A stretch of DNA of 64,000 nucleotides from Fusobacteria bacterium ZRK30 (GTDB taxonomy: Bacteria; Fusobacteriota; Fusobacteriia; Fusobacteriales; Fusobacteriaceae). Shown piece after piece: positions 26,248 to 35,949 of this stretch. The DNA is taken from positions 744,001 through 808,000 of the forward strand of contig CP102404.1 in assembly GCA_024628785.1 (NCBI GenBank). Direction: 5' to 3'. The notes below the pieces were generated by a model. That model was not told the DNA's origin and did not search any database. It was given only the letters and a program-made list of their open reading frames with translations. Positions within the stretch are counted from its first letter, which is position 1; each line of letters begins with the position of its first letter. A program made the position numbers and the translations under genes.

Positions 26248-26724
26248 ATGAAAGAATTCTTATTATTCTTATTGTTATTAACTTTAGGAGGGACGATTAT
26301 GTCAGCAGAAAATCACCAGAAAACAGGGAACAAAAAAACAGGATATATCTATTTACCAAAAAAATTTATGACTTTCACTAGTATGAACTCAAATTCGCTA
26401 AGGTTACAAGATATTCAAAAGTCAGATGGAAAGACAATATTTACACTTAATGTTATGGAAGATAAAAATCATACCGTTGAAACTGCAGCAAGTGCTATTG
26501 CCCATCAGTTTGAGAGTTTGGGAGTGCAAAACATCCAAGGTACACCAATAACCCTTGATGGACTTCAAGGGTTATATATTTACGGAGACTATAATGAGAA
26601 TAGAAACAAGATTGTTAGTTATATTTTACCCAATGGAGAAAATCTTAGTTTAATAACTTTTGAAGGACCTATAGAAGACCTCAACGCAAATTTAGGCTAC
26701 ATTGAAACATTTTCAAAAGAATAA
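26248..26724 (+). CDS. Hypothetical exported protein (158 residues)
   Basis: The frame opens at TTG 26194, but AAGGAGA (26234-26240) supports ATG 26248, which gives a clean signal peptide (EFLLFLLLLTLGGTIMSAEN). The mature part is a small alpha/beta protein (FTLNVMEDKNHTVETAASAI, GVQNIQGTPITLDGLQGLYI). This pattern recalls DUF1795/PsbP-like or Imm-type folds, without certainty. It probably acts in the periplasm. It stands at the left edge of the ankyrin/SUKH array. Confidence 0.7.
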   Translation: MKEFLLFLLLLTLGGTIMSAENHQKTGNKKTGYIYLPKKFMTFTSMNSNSLRLQDIQKSDGKTIFTLNVMEDKNHTVETAASAIAHQFESLGVQNIQGTPITLDGLQGLYIYGDYNENRNKIVSYILPNGENLSLITFEGPIEDLNANLGYIETFSKE

Positions 26725-26864
26725 GGAAATAATGATGACAGGATTCTCCGAATAGATTAATTGATTTTAATTTTATTATACAATTCAAATCAATTTTCAT
26801 ATTGTATTTGAGAAGACCTACACCTTGTTGTACAAAGTAATACCTATATATGGAGGAAGAAATT

Positions 26865-29800
26865 ATGAATTTTTTTAAAGACTTTATAAAAACAGAGAAA
26901 GAAGAAAGAAAGAACTATCCAATTGAAAAAATTATTTTGACAACAAACATTGGAAATTTAAAAGACCTTAAGGAAAGAATAAATGCAAAAAATATAATTG
27001 GGAAAATTTTAGAAGTTGTAGGAGATTGCTATACTCCTTTAGGATATGCAATTAAAGTGGAAAACCTTACAAGTGTCGAATATTTTTTAGAAATTGACCC
27101 ACTTTTTTATCATCGAGGAAACTTTAATCTAGAAAAAGAATGTAAAAATCTAAAAAATATCAATATTATAAAATTGTTAGTGGAAAAAGGAGTAGATTTC
27201 AATGTGTTTCACTATCCTATAAAAAAGCATGAATTACCTGGATATCTTAACCTTAAATATTCAAATGATGACATGAGGGATGCTACAATAGGATTTTATT
27301 CACAAATCCTATTAAATAATGAAATGAATTATAAATTTGAATTCTTACAAGAACTAGATGCAGTGGGGATTAGAAGTAGTCATAAGGATTTCTTTACTCC
27401 AGCAGAGGCTTGCATGATTGGTAATAATTACATAAGCGTAATAAAAAAAATATTAGAAAATTCCTCAGAACCTCCAGAAGAACTTTTTCATTTGTTTTTA
27501 GATACAGACAATTCTGATCAATCTAAAGTGATCAACCTAATTAAATATTTTGTAGATGAAAGGGGTGTCGTCCTTGAAGAATCTAACCCTATGAGTGAAC
27601 GTCTATCTTTGATTTTAAGAATTTTTAACTCTTACAGTAAAAATTCTGAAATAATGTTTGAAGCAATTCAAAGGATGAAATCTTTTGATGGCTTTGAAAA
27701 ACAAATATGTTCTGTTTTAAACGAAAAACAAATTGCTGCCCTTAAAGGATTTAATGTTCCTAATGAGATAAGATTTTTTACATTAAAAAATTACAATGAT
27801 ATTTTAAATTGTTTAAAAAATTTAAAAAAATTAGATAGAACAGTTCTAGACCATTTAGTTTTTAATGACTTTAGGCTCAAAGAAAAAATAACTTTGATTG
27901 ATACGTTCATTCAAATGGGTGGTGACATAAATGTTATGTATGAGCCTGCTCCTTCTGACTCATCTAATGTCAACCTTTTATATGCGTTAGCATATGGGGA
28001 AATAGAAAAAAGAGAGAAACTTATCCAGCACCTTTTAGAGAAAGGGGCAAAGGTCCAATGTAATGGTTATAGTGCTTTATTACCAGCAATCCATAATTAC
28101 AATTTATTTTTAATAAAACTATTATTAGATGCAGGAGCAGATCCAAATTACCAAGATCCAACTGGAAACCTTATTATTGAAGGGTTATTTTCATGGAATA
28201 CCCATGTATTCACACCTCATGAACGACAAGAAGTAATAAATTTACTTTTAACTGCAGGTTTAGAAATAGATAAAATTTATTCTTTTAAAAACGGAGAATA
28301 CAGCGTACTAGAAAGACTTTTTCTAATAAAGAACACTGAAGAATCATTAACATACCTTCTCAATAATAATATTGGTGATTTTTCAAAAGGAGGAATCCCT
28401 CTCCTTAGTCTTTTAAGCAAGACCTTTACTCTGGAAAATAAAATAAAAATCATAGATCTTAACCCAAATTACAGATTTTATGATCAGGAACACGACACGA
28501 ATCTGTCATTACTAGATATAAACATGGTCTACAACGTGCCAGAGGGTGAATCTCTTATTAATTATATATTAGAAAAGTATCCCAAAGTAAAGTTGAGTTA
28601 CATAGAAAAAAAATGTTATCTACCTACAAAAAGCCTCAATTTTTCAACTTATGAAAAATTAATGACTGATAATTCACATTTAATAAAGAAAAGGTACCAA
28701 TTTAATAACCCAGACGATATTAGACGCTTTAATATGAGCACTATGTTTGTTAAATCTATGAACTATATAGATATGTATAAAAAAGGTGGAAAGAAAATTG
28801 ATGAGATTGTATCTATTTTAGACCTATACGTAAGTCTTGGTGATGATATTAATATTCGTTCGGTTGGGGATAATAGTAGTTCAATATTACAACCAATATC
28901 ATTTATAATGACTGAGACTAATCAGATTGAGTTAAAGATCTTCGACTGCCTCTATCGAAATGGTTTTGATGTAGAGCGATTGGAAGGACGTCACAATGAA
29001 ACGCCCCTACTAGAACTTCACAGGTGGAATATTATAGATTATAACCCCATAGCTGAAGATGTCTATGTTAGTATCTTAGATTTTTTTTGGGAGAAGGCTC
29101 CTTTTGATCTTAGTATCAGAAGTGGGGTTGAGGACAACTTATTACTTGCTTACTCAAAAGCATGTTCAGCAAAAGTCGTCGAGTGGATATTACAAAAAGG
29201 CGATAATATTAATGCAATAGGTGGTTTTGATAATTCCCCAGCGCTTCATAAAGCAATTTCTAATCACGATATAATCTCCCCAATGGTAAGAGCTCAAACT
29301 GTGGAAGTACTAATTAAATATGGAGCTGATATAGAACAATTTTGTAATGCAGATCACTTCACACCATTGATGTCAGCAGTATACTACGGTGCTAAGGAGT
29401 GTGTAAAAGTTTTATTAAAGGCAGGTGCTAATATTAATGCTCTCTGTGGTCAGGGGTTAACAATCCCTCAATTAGCAGTTGTAAGCAATAAATCTTATGA
29501 TGCTCCTACCCCTGCTAATTTTCAAAGTATTCAATCTAATATCCTAAAAATATTAGTAGAACATGGGGCTGAACTAAATTATCCAAGCCTAAAAAATAGC
29601 TCTTTAACTACAAAGGAAAGCCCACCTCTTCACTGGGCTGTCTTAAAAAATAAAAAAGAAATTTTTGAAACATTAATTCAATTAGGGGCAGACATTAACC
29701 TTCAAAATATTCATGGGAACACCCCTTTAAAAATGGCAGTTTCTTATGGGGAGACTTATTTTATAGAAAGACTCCTAAAGCTCAATTCTGATATAGAAGT

Positions 29801-30326
29801 GGTAAATAAAAGAGGTCAAAATGTTTTAGATTCTTGTATCTTCAGAGCTAATGAAGATGAAGGAATCCTCCTTTACAAACACTTTAGGGGTCTCGGACTT
29901 CAGGTCGTAAATCAGAAAGATGGTTTTAATCTACTTCAGGATGCTTCTTCTCGTATGAGGACTTCTTTCTTAGATATATTGAGTAAAGATATGGATATAA
30001 ACAGCTCTGATGATTATGGTTATACTCCACTATTATGGGCTCTGTCATCAGATATAGAGTGTACCATCCATGAGAGATTAGTTTGTGTAAATAAGATAAT
30101 TTCTCTAGGTGGAAATGTTGAATCCACAGATAATCAGGGGAAAACTCCTTTAATCTGGGCAGCTTATCTTAAGTCTACTGAGATAGTTGACAGCTTAATT
30201 AGGTCAGGAGCATCTATTGAATTGTCTATCTCAGCAGCATTAGAATTTAATATGGATGAAGACGTTTTAGAAGTTTTGACTGAGTTAAAAAAATATACAA
30301 ATTCAAATAATAAGTTATTTTCTTAA
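26865..30326 (+). CDS. Giant ankyrin-repeat protein
   Basis: An in-frame ATG at 26850 overlaps the ribosome site itself (GGAGG 26852-26856), so ATG 26865 is the start; 1153 residues. Ankyrin units are clearest at residues ~370-450 (LLLDAGADPNYQDPTGN) and ~800-1130 (TPLMSAVYYGAKECVKVLLK, GNTPLKMAVSYG, KTPLIWAAYLKS). The N-terminal 350 residues and the centre are degenerate solenoid. No signal peptide or membrane segment, so it is a cytoplasmic binding scaffold. Ankyrin proteins often serve as immunity proteins beside SUKH genes; this role is inferred from the neighbours. Confidence 0.85.
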   Translation: MNFFKDFIKTEKEERKNYPIEKIILTTNIGNLKDLKERINAKNIIGKILEVVGDCYTPLGYAIKVENLTSVEYFLEIDPLFYHRGNFNLEKECKNLKNINIIKLLVEKGVDFNVFHYPIKKHELPGYLNLKYSNDDMRDATIGFYSQILLNNEMNYKFEFLQELDAVGIRSSHKDFFTPAEACMIGNNYISVIKKILENSSEPPEELFHLFLDTDNSDQSKVINLIKYFVDERGVVLEESNPMSERLSLILRIFNSYSKNSEIMFEAIQRMKSFDGFEKQICSVLNEKQIAALKGFNVPNEIRFFTLKNYNDILNCLKNLKKLDRTVLDHLVFNDFRLKEKITLIDTFIQMGGDINVMYEPAPSDSSNVNLLYALAYGEIEKREKLIQHLLEKGAKVQCNGYSALLPAIHNYNLFLIKLLLDAGADPNYQDPTGNLIIEGLFSWNTHVFTPHERQEVINLLLTAGLEIDKIYSFKNGEYSVLERLFLIKNTEESLTYLLNNNIGDFSKGGIPLLSLLSKTFTLENKIKIIDLNPNYRFYDQEHDTNLSLLDINMVYNVPEGESLINYILEKYPKVKLSYIEKKCYLPTKSLNFSTYEKLMTDNSHLIKKRYQFNNPDDIRRFNMSTMFVKSMNYIDMYKKGGKKIDEIVSILDLYVSLGDDINIRSVGDNSSSILQPISFIMTETNQIELKIFDCLYRNGFDVERLEGRHNETPLLELHRWNIIDYNPIAEDVYVSILDFFWEKAPFDLSIRSGVEDNLLLAYSKACSAKVVEWILQKGDNINAIGGFDNSPALHKAISNHDIISPMVRAQTVEVLIKYGADIEQFCNADHFTPLMSAVYYGAKECVKVLLKAGANINALCGQGLTIPQLAVVSNKSYDAPTPANFQSIQSNILKILVEHGAELNYPSLKNSSLTTKESPPLHWAVLKNKKEIFETLIQLGADINLQNIHGNTPLKMAVSYGETYFIERLLKLNSDIEVVNKRGQNVLDSCIFRANEDEGILLYKHFRGLGLQVVNQKDGFNLLQDASSRMRTSFLDILSKDMDINSSDDYGYTPLLWALSSDIECTIHERLVCVNKIISLGGNVESTDNQGKTPLIWAAYLKSTEIVDSLIRSGASIELSISAALEFNMDEDVLEVLTELKKYTNSNNKLFS

Positions 30327-30543
30327 TCTTGTAATCTTTATATTCTTAAGTTTTTTACTCAAATTGTATAATTAATTGCAACCAAAAAGGCTCATAGATA
30401 TTTCCTTGGTGAGACTTAAGTATAACTACACATTTTTCCATTGAGAAAAGAAAAAGGAATTGTGAAGCTAAGTGAAAACTTGAATATTCCTCTAAAATTG
30501 TAAAAACATTTACATCAGAAATGGTAAAAAACTTCTTAAATTT

Positions 30544-30578
30544 AAAGAGCCCCTGGAAATATTAAGGGGTTCTTTAAA
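30544..30578 (+). terminator. Terminator downstream of the giant ankyrin gene
   Basis: AAAGAGCCCCT and AGGGGTTCTTT pair with two central mismatches or G-U pairs, followed by a short T-rich tract. The 200 bases before it hold no gene. Confidence 0.6.
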
Positions 30579-31049
30579 TTTGACAGTGTAGGAAGTAAAA
30601 AGTGCTACCTAAAGCTTAGTTATAAAAATCATAGAAACTTTAGTCAACATAATCTTAAACTTCCACAATCATATATAAAACTAATGAAAAAACAAAATGG
30701 AGGAATTCCTTTTAATTGTATCTTCCCAACAAGCAAACCTACTTCATGGGCAGACGATCATATAGAAATTACTTCTATTTTTGGAATAGGAAGGGATAAA
30801 AGATATTCAATTTTAGGTGGTAAATTGATGAGTGATGAGTGGGGATATCCTAATATAGGCGTAGCAATTTGTGATTGTCCATCTGGTGGACATGATCTGG
30901 TCTTTTTAGATTATAGAGAATGCGGGAAGTATGGAGAACCCAAAGTTGTACATGTAGATCAAGAAAATGACTATAAAATTACTGTTCTTTCAAATACTTT
31001 TGAAGAATTTATTTGTGGACTGATAAATGAAAGAGAGAGAATAGACTAG
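30546..31049 (+). pseudogene. SMI1/KNR4 (SUKH) protein lacking a proper start
   Basis: The frame is open from 30546, but the first standard start codon is ATG 30684 (121 residues). The family motif LKLPQSYIKLMKKQNGGIPF straddles that ATG, so homology extends upstream of any usable start and the 5' end seems to be lost. The SUKH core IEITSIFGIGRDKRY and DCPSGGHDLVFLDYRECG is intact. SUKH proteins are cytoplasmic immunity proteins against nuclease and other toxins. A shortened product from ATG 30684 is possible. Confidence 0.7.
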
Positions 31050-31053
31050 GGGT

Positions 31054-31147
31054 CAAGGGGGAAAATCCCCCTTGCACGAGCATCTATTTTTACTTGTAAA
31101 AAAGTGGATGAGTAATCGTACTTTACACTTTTTTGACTGAAGCTCGT
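31054..31147 (+). other. Structured intergenic RNA candidate
   Basis: Two arrangements nest here. CAAGGGGG-AAAAT-CCCCCTTG forms an 8-bp G/C hairpin at 31054-31074. ACGAGC (31076-31081) pairs with GCTCGT (31142-31147) and encloses a further stem AAAAAAGTG/CACTTTTTT (31098-31134). The run of C/G pairs is rare in this AT-rich DNA. It matches no riboswitch I know. It ends ~20 bases before the next ribosome site. Confidence 0.45.
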
Positions 31148-31176
31148 ATTATCACATTAAAAAATGGGAGATTATT

Positions 31177-31737
31177 TTGGAAAAATTGAAGATATTTAAG
31201 CTAATATTTTTATTGATTATTGGAACTACGACTATCTTTGGAGGAAGTATGGAATTTAAAGATACAAATAAAATTGAGTTAACAGCCGAAGACTGGAAAA
31301 TATTGGAAGAAGATATGAAAAGAGAACCAACGTTCATAGAAATAAAATATGACAATTTTATTGTGAAAAAAGAGTATATCCAATTTTATGATGAAATAAT
31401 TGTAGAAGATGAAATGTATAAAAATCAATATAAAAAAGTTATTAATGGAGAAAAAATCTTAATCCCAACAAAAGTACAAAAGAATGGGATTGTATGGCGT
31501 CATGACTATGGACATAATTTTTATACATATGAATTTGCTGTAAGAGAAGACGAAATATATTTAAATGGATTTATATATATAAATGGGAAATGGAAAGAAA
31601 AAAAAGTTTCTAGGAGTGGAGGGACAGGAATGGATGGACTTGCAACTGTTAGTGCACTTTTAGCAGGAGTCATAATTGCACCAGTATCCTTGATTATTGA
31701 TCTATTAAAAAGCCCTTTTAAATCTGAAAAAAAATGA
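31177..31737 (+). CDS. Hypothetical exported or membrane-anchored protein (186 residues)
   Basis: TTG 31177 follows GGGAG with suitable spacing. Residues 1-22 form a signal peptide or anchor (KIFKLIFLLIIGTTTIFGG). The body has beta-rich YDNFIVKKEYIQFYDEII segments. A Gly-rich stretch and a hydrophobic segment (TVSALLAGVIIAPVSLIIDL) lie near the C-terminus. No family recognised. It overlaps the open frame of the next gene and probably shares its transcript. Confidence 0.6.
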   Translation: MEKLKIFKLIFLLIIGTTTIFGGSMEFKDTNKIELTAEDWKILEEDMKREPTFIEIKYDNFIVKKEYIQFYDEIIVEDEMYKNQYKKVINGEKILIPTKVQKNGIVWRHDYGHNFYTYEFAVREDEIYLNGFIYINGKWKEKKVSRSGGTGMDGLATVSALLAGVIIAPVSLIIDLLKSPFKSEKK

Positions 31738-31769
31738 AATCTATATTTGACGAAAGGAGGTTAAAAAAA

Positions 31770-32363
31770 ATGAATATAGCTAAAAAGTATATTAATGGTC
31801 TGCTAGAGGCATACAGTACTAACGGGCAAGAAGAGGAAAGGAAGAGTTTTTCTAATTTAATAAATGGTGCTTGTCAATCAGATTTAGACAACCTGAAAAT
31901 ACTATATCCAAGTGTTCCAAATTCACTTATTGAACTTCTTAAGTTTGTAGATGGAACGTACCATAAAAAATATAAAGGTGAAATAGTGTTGTTTTATTTT
32001 TTAGGTTCAGATCTTTACGAATATCCATACTATTTACTATCCACGAAAGAAATAATTGAAAACAAACATAAAGCCTTTAAATATTATGCTGATTATATTG
32101 ATCGTCTGTATGATGAGGATGATGTCATAGTAGACAATAAAATTACAAAAAATTCCAAAGAAATGAATTGGCTGCACTTCTCAGATTGTATGAATAATGG
32201 TGGAACTTCACAACTTTTTATAGACTTTTCACCCTCGGCAAGTGGTATTAATGGGCAAATCGTAAGATTTTTACACGACCCAGACGAAATTGAAGTAATA
32301 GCAAATAGTTTTGACGAATACCTTCAAAAACTAATGGATTGTGGTTATAACTTTATACACTAG
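31770..32363 (+). CDS. SMI1/KNR4 (SUKH) family immunity-type protein
   Basis: AAAGGAGG (31753-31760) supports ATG 31770 rather than the upstream in-frame ATG 31734; 197 residues. Family traits are the LKILYPSVPNSLIELLKFVDG N-terminal motif, the LFYFLGSDLYEYPYY strand and the closing ANSFDEYLQKLMDCG helix. It is a cytoplasmic protein expected to bind and neutralise a toxin. It is a second SUKH member within 1 kb, with no toxin gene next to it. Confidence 0.8.
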   Translation: MNIAKKYINGLLEAYSTNGQEEERKSFSNLINGACQSDLDNLKILYPSVPNSLIELLKFVDGTYHKKYKGEIVLFYFLGSDLYEYPYYLLSTKEIIENKHKAFKYYADYIDRLYDEDDVIVDNKITKNSKEMNWLHFSDCMNNGGTSQLFIDFSPSASGINGQIVRFLHDPDEIEVIANSFDEYLQKLMDCGYNFIH

Positions 32364-32514
32364 ATTATGAGTATAAGTAATTTGGGTCCTTTTAAATCGA
32401 AAAAGAATAATATAGAATAAAAGACGTGTTGTTATTCTTTTATAAAACTAAATAAACGATAATATCATAATAAATATAAAAGTTTAAGTGATTATTTAAG
32501 ATAGGGGTGGGTTT

Positions 32515-34389
32515 ATGAAAGAAGAACAATGTTTAATAGCACAAAATATAGCTTACGACTTACTAGAAGAAAAGAAATATCATTCTGCAATAGATGTATT
32601 ATTACTAATATTAAAAGAATTTCCTCAAAAAGAAATCCAAGTTTTATATGAAGGTCAGCTTGTTTTTAATTACTTAGGTTTTTCATTTATGGAGATAGGG
32701 GATTTTGAAAATGCTGAAAAAGCATTTGAACTTTCATTAAAAAACGAAGAATTTGTGGGAGACATTTATGTTTATTTAACAAGAATTAATATGTTTTTAA
32801 GACCTGTATCCTCATTTGGAGGTAGAGACTATAAAAAAGCCTTAGCTTATATAAGAAAAGCATTAGCCCTTTTCGGGAATCAGAAGTATAGAAATATCAA
32901 TTTATTTTCAGCCTATAACGAAAATAAGGTGTTAGGAATTTATTTTGAAACACTTTATTTTGGATTCAAAGCAAAAGAATTAAAAGATATAGATGTTGAA
33001 ATAATGAGCTTATTAAGAGATATGATGCTATTAAATTTTAATGAATTTAACATATTTACTCATATGAGCTATTTTCTACGTTATGGATTTGGAGAAAATG
33101 ATTTTTCAGAAGAAGTTAATAAAATAAATTTTGAAAGTATTGAACCTCGAGTATATCATGATTTGGTACATAAAATTGTAGATATTACTTACTATAAGGA
33201 GGAGATTAAATTCTACTATAACTTCTCTGAGTATAGGGGGACTGCGTTTAAGGAATTAAAATGTAATTTTGTAACAATTAAAGAAAAACTAGATTCTTTA
33301 AAAGAAATGGAAGGCTTTACCTATATATATAAACTTGTAAGTAAATATATGGTTAAAAATTCAATAGAATTCTATAAAGAAAGATGTCCTATTTCTAAGC
33401 AAATTTATTATATTGCTGTTTTCTCAAATAATCGAGAAAATATTGGGGATAAAGAACTCATCTATAAAACTATACACTTCTATAAGTTAGAAAAAATTAT
33501 TGAACATTTTTTTAAATATAATGAAATATATGAGATTGATAATTGGATCACTTTAGAAGAAAATCAATTTAAGGTATTTAAAATGGTAAAAGAATTTATT
33601 CTCGATGAAATAATGGAAGGAACTAAGAAAAAATATAATAAAATCATACTAAATAGTGAAAATTGTGATATTTACACATCAAAAGTAGGTGGGGAACCAT
33701 ATATGCCATTGGGAGTTACATATCCATTGAATACAATAGATGGAAAGCCTCTAGCTTTACTTGCACAAATTAATTTTGAAGAGATGCCATCTTTAGAAGG
33801 ATTTCCAACAAAAGGTATTTTGCAATTTTTTATACCTTCCAATCCTGATTTATATGAAATAGATTGTGGAGAATTAAAAATTATATTTCATGAAAATATA
33901 AAATATAATTGTGAACAACAGATTTTAGTGAAGACTGAAAAAAAAGATCGTTGTATTTTCCGCCCACTACCTTGCAGACCAGAATATAAAATATATTTTG
34001 AAGAAAAAACGAGAGGGCTCTTACCATATGATTGTAGATTTAATCAACTCTTAAAGGAAAACTGTAAAAGAAATTTTGGAATACAAATTGAAGATATCTA
34101 CGATTTAAGAGATATATTAGGTCTTGATCCTGATGAGATCTATGATTGGTTTCCAAGAGAACATTGTATAGAAGGAATTCCTATATTTTATGAATTTGAT
34201 CCAAGAGAATATGATATACAAGATAAAGATAAGGAAATATTATTACTACAATTAGATAGTGATTGCAGTAAATCTTTAGAGAATTATTTGTGGGAAGATG
34301 GAGGCTGTATTAACTTTTTTATATCACCTAATGATTTATTAAATAAAAATTTTGATGATGTTCTTTGTGAATGGAATCCTGGAATGTAG
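32515..34389 (+). CDS. TPR plus YwqG/DUF1963 protein
   Basis: A 624-residue cytoplasmic protein. Residues ~1-120 hold TPR-like helices (NYLGFSFMEIGDFENAEKAF), followed by a helical middle. The DUF1963 domain (YwqG type) starts near residue 375 with SKVGGEPYMPLGVTYPLN and LALLAQINFEEMPSLEGFP and ends with the acidic LLLQLDSDCSKSLENYLWED block. YwqG-like domains occur as immunity modules in polymorphic toxin loci. GGGGTGGG precedes ATG 32515. The 180 bases after it hold no gene. Confidence 0.8.
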   Translation: MKEEQCLIAQNIAYDLLEEKKYHSAIDVLLLILKEFPQKEIQVLYEGQLVFNYLGFSFMEIGDFENAEKAFELSLKNEEFVGDIYVYLTRINMFLRPVSSFGGRDYKKALAYIRKALALFGNQKYRNINLFSAYNENKVLGIYFETLYFGFKAKELKDIDVEIMSLLRDMMLLNFNEFNIFTHMSYFLRYGFGENDFSEEVNKINFESIEPRVYHDLVHKIVDITYYKEEIKFYYNFSEYRGTAFKELKCNFVTIKEKLDSLKEMEGFTYIYKLVSKYMVKNSIEFYKERCPISKQIYYIAVFSNNRENIGDKELIYKTIHFYKLEKIIEHFFKYNEIYEIDNWITLEENQFKVFKMVKEFILDEIMEGTKKKYNKIILNSENCDIYTSKVGGEPYMPLGVTYPLNTIDGKPLALLAQINFEEMPSLEGFPTKGILQFFIPSNPDLYEIDCGELKIIFHENIKYNCEQQILVKTEKKDRCIFRPLPCRPEYKIYFEEKTRGLLPYDCRFNQLLKENCKRNFGIQIEDIYDLRDILGLDPDEIYDWFPREHCIEGIPIFYEFDPREYDIQDKDKEILLLQLDSDCSKSLENYLWEDGGCINFFISPNDLLNKNFDDVLCEWNPGM

Positions 34390-34571
34390 TTTCCAATTTT
34401 TTATTTTAAAATGAAAGAACTTAAAGAAATGCACCTTTAAGAAGGTCAATTTAAATTAGCTCTTTATAGGGTGTAATAATATATTATCTAAAGGTTCAGA
34501 AAATTAATATAAATAAGCTTTTGTCAAAACTACATGAAAGTTAAATTCTAAATTTACATAAGGAGGTTATT

Positions 34572-35654
34572 ATGTATAAAATAGGTCATCTTGGCAATTA
34601 TGAAAACGTTCCTCAAATAGTAGAATATATTTTTAATAAAGATATTGAAAAATTAGAAGAAGAGTATAGAAAAGAATGGAATATAAATAAAGAAATAACA
34701 TTATGTAAATATATAACAACAACACCTTTAGAGATAGCAATTCAAACTAATAATGAAAAAGTAACATTATGGCTTGTAGAAAAAGGCGTAAATGTAAAAA
34801 CTAAAGAAGGTGATTGGGGAACGGTAATTTCAAATGTTGCTCGTTACTCTTCTTCAAAAATTTGTGAGTTATTTATAAAAAATGGAGCATTGGAAAATTT
34901 AACAAAAAGACAATGCGTGAGAATTTATGCGGATATCTTTTATGGGGAAAAGTTCAAGAATATAGATGTTTTTGAGAAATATGGAATAACAGTTAAAAAA
35001 TATGGGAATGATTGTTTAAGAAATGCTATTTCCGACAGAAATAAAAAAATAGCTCAAATGTTTTTAGATTACGGAGCAGACATAAATTTTAATGAGCCTG
35101 AAATGGTATATACAAATGGAGAAACACCAGTTATGATAGCAACAAGAAAGAATTATATTGAATTAGTAAAGTGGCTTGTAGAAAATGGAGCTGATATAAC
35201 TATTAAAGATAAATATGGACAAAGACCTTATACACTAGCAGTATTAAATAAATATCAAGAATTAACAACCTATATTAAAAGTTTAGAACCAAAAGAATTT
35301 CACAATGAAGAAGCGAGAAAAAATAAGATAAAGAAATTCAAACTTTCTAAAGATATAGTGGAATTTTTTAACAAGGAAAATCTTAAAATAGAGTTTTCAA
35401 AAGAGAGTGAAAGTAAGTATATAGAGTTTTACAAACTGGAAGATACTTTTGAGATGATATGGAAAAGAAAAAAATATTTGTCTTTGGTTATGGAACTAGA
35501 AAACTATGAGCTAGACTTTTTATGGGAGTCAAAAAATAAAAATATTTATATATTAGATGCAGAGTATGAAGAAATAACTAAGATTGGAGATTGGAATTAT
35601 TTTATAAAAAATTGTGAGGAGATAATAAGTAAATTTATAAATGGAGATATTTAG
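34572..35654 (+). CDS. Ankyrin-repeat protein with SUKH-like tail
   Basis: A 360-residue protein. Ankyrin units occupy residues ~45-235, clearest at NGETPVMIATRKNYIELVKW and LVENGADITIKDKYGQRPYT. The last 120 residues (KLSKDIVEFFNKENLKIEF ... EITKIGDWNYFIKNCEEII) form a separate alpha/beta domain that resembles a small immunity fold; not firmly assigned. AAGGAGG precedes ATG 34572. Probably cytoplasmic. Confidence 0.75.
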   Translation: MYKIGHLGNYENVPQIVEYIFNKDIEKLEEEYRKEWNINKEITLCKYITTTPLEIAIQTNNEKVTLWLVEKGVNVKTKEGDWGTVISNVARYSSSKICELFIKNGALENLTKRQCVRIYADIFYGEKFKNIDVFEKYGITVKKYGNDCLRNAISDRNKKIAQMFLDYGADINFNEPEMVYTNGETPVMIATRKNYIELVKWLVENGADITIKDKYGQRPYTLAVLNKYQELTTYIKSLEPKEFHNEEARKNKIKKFKLSKDIVEFFNKENLKIEFSKESESKYIEFYKLEDTFEMIWKRKKYLSLVMELENYELDFLWESKNKNIYILDAEYEEITKIGDWNYFIKNCEEIISKFINGDI

Positions 35655-35892
35655 ATAAAAAATGAAATAAGGAAGGGAGTGTTGTAAATTTTGTGTAAAC
35701 TCTAAAAATCAATGTAAAATTTCTATAAAATGGAGAGGTGTAGTTGCCTGATTGATGCGTTGAAGGATCTAATCCCGCGAAAGCTAGTAATTTTCCAGAG
35801 TTTGAAAAGTTTTTAACATTTCCAATTTCAGATAGAATAATGCTAGCTAGAACATAGGATATCCCTGGAATTGTTAATAAGGGACTATCCAA
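35655..35892 (-). pseudogene. IS110-family transposase fragment
   Basis: The minus strand from ATG 35892 reads LLTIPGISYVLASIILSEIG, then NFSNSGKLLAFAGLDPSTHQSG, which is the C-terminal transposase_20 motif of IS110/IS116/IS902 elements. It decays after about residue 58, and nothing of the N-terminal catalytic half is present. No terminal repeats are visible. It marks past transposition inside the immunity array. Confidence 0.85.
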
Positions 35893-35949
35893 AAAAGTCT
35901 GTAAATAAAATATGAGGAAACTGGATAGACTACATGGAGGTAGATTTTT

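Noticed and set aside
26850-26864. Upstream in-frame starts such as 26850, 41108 and 61749
   Set aside because: In each case the codon lies on or before the Shine-Dalgarno sequence, so the start just downstream was chosen.
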